From Bin87 sp034420475 (GTDB lineage: Bacteria; Chloroflexota; Dehalococcoidia; Lucifugimonadales; UBA3495), in assembly GCA_034420475.1 (NCBI GenBank), contig DAOULH010000103.1:1-64000 (forward strand): DNA of 64,000 bases. Reading direction: 5' to 3'. Within the stretch, counting starts at the first letter, position 1. Each line of letters opens with the position of its first letter. This document shows positions 59,046 through 64,000 of this stretch, in pieces. The position numbers and the translations under genes were made by a program. The notes beneath the pieces were generated by a model that saw only the letters and a list, made by a program, of their open reading frames with translations, was not told the DNA's origin and did no database searches.

Positions 59046-59959
59046 TGCGAGCCCGCCTCACGGACGGCGTGCCCCCCGAATTGGTTGCGCAGGGCGGCCA
59101 GCAGGCGCGCGCCGAACGGCTCATCCTGCCGCGAACGGAACCGCTGGTATAGCGCGGCGGTGATGGCCGGCGTGGGCACCGCCAGCTCCACCGACTCGTT
59201 GACCGTCCACCGGCCCTCGCCGGAATCGTCCACGTAGGCGGCCAGGCTCTCCAGCCCCGGATCCTCTTCCAATGCACGGACAGCGAGATCCAGCAGCCAG
59301 GAGCGGACGACGCTGCCGTGCTGCCAGGTCTTGGCGATGGCCGTCAGGTCCAGGTCAAAGTCGGCCTGCTTGGCTTGGAGCAACTCAAAACCCTCGGCGT
59401 AAGCCTGCATCAGCGCGTACTCGACGCCGTTGTGCACCATCTTGGTGAAGTGGCCCGCCCCCGTGGGTCCCACGTGAGAGTAGCCTTTGTCCTCGCCCGG
59501 GGCCAGCGATTGGAAAATGGGCTCCAGACGGGCGAATACCCCGGCGTCGCCGCCGACCATCAGCGAGTAGCCTTCGGCCAATCCCCAGATGCCGCCGCTG
59601 GTTCCGGCATCCAGCAGGTGTATTCCGCGTGTGGCGAGATGCTCCCCGCGTCGCAGTGTGTCTTTGTAGTTGGCGTTGCCGCCGTCGATCACCGCGTCTC
59701 CCGACGCCAGCAGCCCGGCCAGTTCGTCGATCACGCCGTCGGTCACCGCTCCTGCCGGCAGCATGATCCACACTGCCCGGGGCACGCTCAGTTTCTCGAC
59801 CAGGTCCGCGACCGATGCTGCGGCGACCGCGCCGCCGGCCCCGCTGGCAGCTACGGCCTCCACGTTCTGGTCATACACGACGAGTTTGTGCCCCGCCAGC
59901 AGCAACCGCTGGGTCATGTTCGCGCCCATGCGACCCAGTCCAATCATCCCAAGTTCCAA
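59042..59959 (-). CDS. gnd: 6-phosphogluconate dehydrogenase, decarboxylating (short form)
   Basis: A 305-residue short-form (GntZ/YqeC-type) enzyme oxidising 6-phosphogluconate to ribulose-5-phosphate. LGMIGLGRMGANMTQRLL is the cofactor site; GTSGGIWGLAEGYSLMVGGD and HFTKMVHNGVEYALMQAYAE carry the substrate residues. The short form is often NAD-linked. The start is TTG with GAGG just upstream, matched to the family's N-terminus. Confidence 0.95.
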   Translation of the reverse strand: MELGMIGLGRMGANMTQRLLLAGHKLVVYDQNVEAVAASGAGGAVAAASVADLVEKLSVPRAVWIMLPAGAVTDGVIDELAGLLASGDAVIDGGNANYKDTLRRGEHLATRGIHLLDAGTSGGIWGLAEGYSLMVGGDAGVFARLEPIFQSLAPGEDKGYSHVGPTGAGHFTKMVHNGVEYALMQAYAEGFELLQAKQADFDLDLTAIAKTWQHGSVVRSWLLDLAVRALEEDPGLESLAAYVDDSGEGRWTVNESVELAVPTPAITAALYQRFRSRQDEPFGARLLAALRNQFGGHAVREAGSQ

Positions 59960-60048
59960 AATCCTCTTCTCCTTATGGTTCCGACGGGCCGCTGCTTCTA
60001 CAGCGCGGATCTGACTGCGATCTCAATCTATGCAAGATTCTTGCAAGC

Positions 60049-60200
60049 GTTCAGATTTTGGGAGGTTGTCATTGCGAGGCGCTTGCGCCGTGGCAATCTC
60101 GACACCGTAGCTGCACGCCTGCCCCAGAGGGCTCCCCTGCGCCAACGAGATTGCCTCGCTTCGCTCGCAATGACACTCTCCTCACAAGTCTGAACAGTTA
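60049..60200. repeat. Family B MITE-like element, copy 2
   Basis: Inner arms GTCATTGCGAGGCGCTTGCG and CGCTCGCAATGAC (60068-60174); right end TCTGAACAGTTA intact, left end decayed to GTTCAGA. Same direction as the copy at 61977, so the pgi gene lies between two direct copies. It fills most of the 59960-60240 gap. Confidence 0.85.
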
Positions 60201-60240
60201 CAGATTATTTATCGATTTGACGATATCAACTCGGACACGG

Positions 60241-61881
60241 TCACAGGGCATCGACGATGCGCTTTATGCCTCCGGCGGCATCGTCGCCCAAGTGCACCGA
60301 CACGGTGCGCCGGCCGAGATCGTCCAGCGCCTGCAGATCACCCAGGGCCTGCGCATCGGCCAGCACGCCGAAGCTGAGGTCCCACCCGGGTATCGATATG
60401 TCTGAGCGGTGATTCTGGGTGAGTTGCAGGAAAATGCCGGAAGCCGGCCCGCCCTTGTGCAGCTGCCCCGTCGAATGCAGGAACCGCGGCCCGTATCCCA
60501 TGGTAGTTGCAATCCGGTACTTTGCCATGACCCGTTGGCGCAGTCGGTTGACGGTTTCGCGTATCGCCTCCGTGTCCGGCAGGTACGCCATGATCGCCAG
60601 GTAGTCCCCGGGTTGGCTGGCTCCCAGCAGTCGCGCCAGTACCGTGCCGTCATCCGACCGCGCGGTCGGCAACTTCCTTTCCCGCTGCCACTGCTCCAGC
60701 ACGCCGACGGTGCGGTCCTTGGCGCCCTGCACGTCCGGCTGATCAAAAGGATGGATGCCCAGGACGTGCCCGGCGACGGCGGTGGCATACTCCCAGCGGT
60801 AGAACTCGGCCCCCAGGTCGTACACGTCCGCCAACTCCAGCACCGCAACCGGATGCCCCGCTGCTTGCAACTGTTCCACCAGCCCATCGGGTTGGGTGTT
60901 GTCGTCGCTGTTCAGCCGCAGCTGGACAAAGAAACGGTCGTTTCCGTAGGAACCATCGGGGTGGCCCGGCAATGGCTCCGCGGCCACGGGAATCACGCCG
61001 GTGCTGTCCTTCCCCGTGCTCTCTGCCAGGAGTTGCTCCACCCAGAGCCCGAATGGAGCCAGGCTGTCGGTGGAGATCAGCGTGAGCTTGTCCCTCCCAT
61101 GCTTGACCATCGTTCCGATGGCTGCTCCCAGCCACCCGCCCGGGTTTTCCGAAGCGGTCCCGTCGTTCAAGCACCGCGTCTGCATCCGCTCCGCTGATTC
61201 CAGCAGGCGGTCGAGATCTACCCCCGTAAGCGCGGCCGGCGCCAGGCCAAAGTAGGACAGCACGGAATAGCGGCCCCCGATGTCCGGGTTATTCAGGAAC
61301 GCGCGACGGAAATTCTCGTCGCTGGCCCGTTTGGCCAACGCCGTTCCGGGATCGGTGACCGCAATGAAATTGTCGCCGGCGGCTTCAGCGCCCAGCGCGG
61401 CTTCCACCAGGCCGCGAAAGTATGCGTAGAAAGTCAGGGGTTCCGTGGTGGTGCCCGACTTGGACGATACCGCAAACAGGGTGCGCGCCGGGTCTATCTG
61501 CTCGGTGGTGGTGGCCACCCAATCCGGCACGGTGCTGTCCAGCGTCAGCATCCGCGGATATGCCCCGTCAGCCGTCGCGCTGCCAATGACCTGCCGAATC
61601 ACCTCCGGGCCCAGGCTGCTGCCGCCCATACCCAACAGCGCGACGTGGCGGTAATCGGCCGAACGGACCGTGTCGGCGAACTCGTAAAGCCCGGGCAGTT
61701 TGGCCCGCATATTCGTCGGCAGTGTGAGCCACGCCAGGCGGTCCGATATCTCGGTAGGATCTTCGCTCCACAGCGTATGATCGTGGGCGCGGAGCCGGGC
61801 CGGAACGCGGTCGGAATCCAGTTTGGCCGCAGCCTGCGCCACCAATTGGGAATAGTCGCCGAGGTGATAACGGTCGGTCAT
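60241..61881 (-). CDS. pgi: Glucose-6-phosphate isomerase
   Basis: A 546-residue double-SIS isomerase of the form found in Chloroflexota and cyanobacteria. HVALLGMGGSSLGPEVIRQ, FAVSSKSGTTTEPLTFYAYF and NIGGRYSVLSYFGLAP-like blocks (NPDIGGRYSVLS) are seen, and FLHSTGQLHKGG near the C-terminus. It interconverts glucose-6-P and fructose-6-P. GAGGGAG precedes the ATG at 61881. It lies upstream of gnd-zwf on the same strand, separated by a family B element that may end or weaken transcription. Confidence 0.93.
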   Translation of the reverse strand: MTDRYHLGDYSQLVAQAAAKLDSDRVPARLRAHDHTLWSEDPTEISDRLAWLTLPTNMRAKLPGLYEFADTVRSADYRHVALLGMGGSSLGPEVIRQVIGSATADGAYPRMLTLDSTVPDWVATTTEQIDPARTLFAVSSKSGTTTEPLTFYAYFRGLVEAALGAEAAGDNFIAVTDPGTALAKRASDENFRRAFLNNPDIGGRYSVLSYFGLAPAALTGVDLDRLLESAERMQTRCLNDGTASENPGGWLGAAIGTMVKHGRDKLTLISTDSLAPFGLWVEQLLAESTGKDSTGVIPVAAEPLPGHPDGSYGNDRFFVQLRLNSDDNTQPDGLVEQLQAAGHPVAVLELADVYDLGAEFYRWEYATAVAGHVLGIHPFDQPDVQGAKDRTVGVLEQWQRERKLPTARSDDGTVLARLLGASQPGDYLAIMAYLPDTEAIRETVNRLRQRVMAKYRIATTMGYGPRFLHSTGQLHKGGPASGIFLQLTQNHRSDISIPGWDLSFGVLADAQALGDLQALDDLGRRTVSVHLGDDAAGGIKRIVDAL

Positions 61882-61976
61882 GGCAACTCCCTCGCCCGGC
61901 ATCTGGGCGCTATGGGGCGATTTTAGCACACCGGATTTCTTGCTCTCCGTGGCACGCGAACGTTCGCCGTCAATCG

Positions 61977-62135
61977 TAACTGTTCAGAATCCAGGAGGTT
62001 GTCATTGCGAAGCGCTTGCGCCGTGGCAATCTCGACGTCGTAACAGCAACGTCGTCTGCCCGAGGGCCCTCCTTGCGCCGACGGGATTGCCGCGTTGGCT
62101 CGCAATGACACTTTCCCCGCAAGTCTGAACAGTTA
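61977..62135. repeat. Family B MITE-like element, copy 3
   Basis: The most complete copy: TAACTGTTCAGA on the left, TCTGAACAGTTA on the right, inner arms GTCATTGCGAAGCGCTTGCG and GGCTCGCAATGAC (62001-62109). It lies in the 305-base gap between the divergent pgi and hydrolase genes. Confidence 0.88.
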
Positions 62136-62154
62136 CCGTCAGTCAGCGTATAAT
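62126..62154 (+). promoter_or_regulatory. Promoter of the alpha/beta hydrolase gene
   Basis: Consensus TATAAT at 62149-62154 with a 17-base spacer to TGAACA at 62126-62131 (four of six -35 bases). The -35 part lies inside the right terminal repeat of the family B element. Confidence 0.5.
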
Positions 62155-62186
62155 CTGCGCCAAACTACGGGAGCCAATGGACGGAT

Positions 62187-63071
62187 ATGCCAAACCCCGG
62201 GACGTATCGCAACGAATCAACGCCGCAATCCGGCAACGCCGCAATCGGCGACCTGGATGTGCATTACCTCGATTGGGGTGGAGACGGCGAGCCGCTGCTC
62301 GCCCTGCACGGGCTGGCGTCATCCGGTCACTGGTATCGTCGGGTCGCTCCTTTGCTGGCTGGCCCGTACCGGGTTATCGCCCCGGACCAGCGGGGTCACG
62401 GCGCGACCACCCAGGCGGAGGCCGGTTACGACTGGCAGACCCTGGCCGAGGACGCCGTGCGGCTGATGGATCATTTCGGCATTGCGCGGGCTCCGGTGTT
62501 AGGCCACTCCTGGGGCGGACACGTGGCCAGCAACCTCGCCATGCGCTTTCCGGATCGTGTCTCCCGCGTGGTGATGATCGACGGCGGTTTCCAGGACGGC
62601 GGCCTGCTGCCGGAACCCACCTGGGAGGCCTTCCGGCAGCGGCTGGCCCCGCGCCTTGTTGTCGGCACCCGTGAGGAATATCTGTCCCGCCTGGCCGATA
62701 ATCTCTCGTTTTGCTGGGGCGACGACCTGGCGGAAATCGCCCTCACCATGGTTCACGAAGGCACCGACGGCCAGATGTACGACAACCTGCGCCCGCAGAA
62801 TCACGCGCAGGTCCTGGAAACCATGTGGAACGAGCCGCCCTCGGTAGTTCTTCCCAGGATCACTGTGCCCGCGCTGGTGATCGCCGCCGGGCCGCGCGCC
62901 GACCGCGTCAACTCACAGTTTTCGCGGCAGCGTGAGGTGATGGTCGCCGCCGCCGAAGCCGCCCTGCCCAACGGACGGGTCCACTGGATCCAAGACACCA
63001 TCCACGACATCGGATACCACAAACCCGAGGAGCTGGCCTCGGTTATCCGCGAGTTTTTGTCGGAGGACTAG
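62187..63071 (+). CDS. Alpha/beta hydrolase
   Basis: A 294-residue alpha/beta-fold hydrolase. HGLASSGHWYRRVAPLLA is the oxyanion region, GHSWGGHVASNLA carries the nucleophile Ser, and the catalytic His is probably in DTIHDIGYHKPEEL. Similar to esterase or epoxide/haloalkane-type members; substrate unknown. Only a weak GGAC ribosome site before the ATG. Confidence 0.88.
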   Translation: MPNPGTYRNESTPQSGNAAIGDLDVHYLDWGGDGEPLLALHGLASSGHWYRRVAPLLAGPYRVIAPDQRGHGATTQAEAGYDWQTLAEDAVRLMDHFGIARAPVLGHSWGGHVASNLAMRFPDRVSRVVMIDGGFQDGGLLPEPTWEAFRQRLAPRLVVGTREEYLSRLADNLSFCWGDDLAEIALTMVHEGTDGQMYDNLRPQNHAQVLETMWNEPPSVVLPRITVPALVIAAGPRADRVNSQFSRQREVMVAAAEAALPNGRVHWIQDTIHDIGYHKPEELASVIREFLSED

Positions 63072-63084
63072 CGCAGCCGGGCAC

Positions 63085-63111
63085 AAAAAGAGCGACCAAC
63101 GCGGTCGCTCT
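63085..63111 (-). terminator. Terminator of the ABC exporter gene
   Basis: A perfect 9-bp stem AGAGCGACC/GGTCGCTCT with a 5-base loop (63089-63111). On the minus strand it ends in a run of T. Being near-symmetrical it may also stop the convergent hydrolase transcript. Confidence 0.8.
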
Positions 63112-63133
63112 CTTCCGGTTGGTTTCGATACGA

Positions 63134-64000
63134 TCAGTCGGCGGCCGCCGGCGACAGTCCGTCTGCTCCGATGACCTCGCCGCCCACCGGCGCCACGTCG
63201 ACGCTGGGGCCGGACAGTCCGTAGTTGATGGCGTAGAGCTGAGCGTAAACGCCGCCGGCTTCCAGCAACTCGTCGTGGGAGCCAACCTCAGCGACGTTGC
63301 CCCGGTCCAGCACCACGATCTTGTCGGCGTTGCGGATGGTCGAAAGCCGGTGCGCGATCACTATTGACGTTCGTCCCTTCAGGATGCGGTTCAAGGCCTG
63401 CTGGATCAGCAACTCGGTGTGGGTGTCGATGTTGGCCGTGGCCTCGTCCAGCACCAGGATCCGGGGATTGCCCACGATGGCCCGGGCGAAGCTGATCAAC
63501 TGCCGCTGCCCGATGCTGAGGTTGACGCCGCGCTCGGCCAGTTCCGAGTCGTACCCGCTGTCCAGTTCCATGATGAAATCGTGGGCTCCCACCGCCTTGG
63601 ACGCTGCGATCATTTCCTCGTCGGTGGCGCCTTCGTTCTGGTAGCGGATGTTTTCGCGCACTGACCCGGAGAAGAGGTACGGTTCCTGCAGTACCATGCT
63701 CATCTGGTGTACCAGTGACTTCCGGGTTACGTCGCGCAGGTCGTACCCGTCAATGGTTATCGAGCCGCCCGTCACGTCCGCCGACCGGTGCAGGAGGTTG
63801 ACCAGCGTGCTCTTGCCGGCGCCGGTGGATCCCACCAGGGCGACGTTCTCGCCGGCCTTGATGTGCAGGTTGACGTTCTTGAGGACGTCGGTGCCGGGCA
63901 CGTAATGGAAGAGCACGTCGTTGTACTTGATCTCTCCCTGGACCTCCGGCAGTGCGATGGCATCGGGCTTGTCCGTAACGTCGGGCTCCAGGTCCAGGAC
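63134..64000 (-). CDS. ABC transporter ATP-binding domain (exporter type), partial
   Basis: The C-terminal part of a larger protein whose 5' end lies beyond the window; the frame is open to base 64000. Seen are Walker A GSTGAGKST, Q-loop VLQEPYLFSG, signature LSIGQRQLISFARA, Walker B ILVLDEATANID and the H-loop VIAHRLSTI. The segment in front (EGQ-type linker, QGEIKYNDVLFHY) is typical of fused membrane-ATPase half-exporters of the MsbA/BmrA group, so membrane helices should lie upstream. Confidence 0.92.
   Translation of the reverse strand, partial: VLDLEPDVTDKPDAIALPEVQGEIKYNDVLFHYVPGTDVLKNVNLHIKAGENVALVGSTGAGKSTLVNLLHRSADVTGGSITIDGYDLRDVTRKSLVHQMSMVLQEPYLFSGSVRENIRYQNEGATDEEMIAASKAVGAHDFIMELDSGYDSELAERGVNLSIGQRQLISFARAIVGNPRILVLDEATANIDTHTELLIQQALNRILKGRTSIVIAHRLSTIRNADKIVVLDRGNVAEVGSHDELLEAGGVYAQLYAINYGLSGPSVDVAPVGGEVIGADGLSPAAAD

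Noticed and set aside
57540..61881. Fusion of transaldolase and isomerase in the pentose-phosphate cluster
   Set aside because: The pgi product is 546 residues with only isomerase motifs; no transaldolase active-site lysine region is present and no tal gene follows.

Overview
The window is a high-GC bacterial chromosome fragment packed with genes on both strands. It carries no rRNA, tRNA, CRISPR array or recognisable transposase. The gene content fits a Chloroflexota lineage of the SAR202/Dehalococcoidia type: several luciferase-like flavin monooxygenases, a CaiB/BaiF CoA-transferase, a lone molybdenum hydroxylase large subunit, ACMSD-like amidohydrolases, polysaccharide deacetylases, a carboxymuconolactone-decarboxylase protein, many Uma2-type nucleases and many short palindromic intergenic elements. 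This placement is inference from gene content only; no marker gene was compared.

Layout. 0-8 kb: a SIR2-STAND defence-like protein (C-terminally short), rsmI, a hydratase, a CDGSH Fe-S protein, a cupin, two DUF4268-related nuclease-fold paralogues, and a HEPN-like/coiled-coil nuclease pair. 8-19 kb: catabolic genes (Mo-hydroxylase, CoA-transferase, SDR-like protein, M24 peptidase, flavin monooxygenases) plus a YceI lipoprotein. 19-22 kb: an accessory island with an OLD-like ATPase and small nuclease operon, divergent from a HEPN gene. 22-33 kb: S49 peptidase, mazG, two pairs of Uma2 genes, a 5'-3' exonuclease, malate synthase, and a very divergent PEPCK-like protein. 33-45 kb: AMP-ligase, deacetylases, GNATs, flavin monooxygenase, Gfo/Idh protein, twin amidohydrolases. 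45-50 kb: a promoter/mini-ORF/structured-leader/terminator unit, a two-domain Usp, cytochrome P450 and a GATase-like protein. 50.3-52.8 kb: a compact lower-GC cassette of a PAPS-reductase-like PP-loop protein, a GIY-YIG nuclease and a DndB-like DGQHR protein. 53-64 kb: Nudix, D-aminoacylase, retropepsin-like/DUF5678 pair, the pentose-phosphate genes pgi-gnd-zwf, an alpha/beta hydrolase and an ABC exporter cut by the window edge.

Two dispersed short element families run through the intergenic spaces. Family A (4 copies) is about 90-155 bp with a core bounded by GTCAGAATCAGGA and its complement. Family B is about 150-160 bp, bounded by TAACTGTTCAGA and its complement, with inner GTCATTGCGAG arms. 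Two family B copies in the same orientation bracket pgi, and the end of one seems to supply the -35 box of the next gene.

The strongest candidates for an undescribed system are the PP-loop/GIY-YIG/DGQHR cassette (50308-52760), the ATPase/nuclease plus HEPN island (19301-21609), the structured leader RNA at 46.25-46.51 kb and the PEPCK-like protein at 29.8-32.2 kb.
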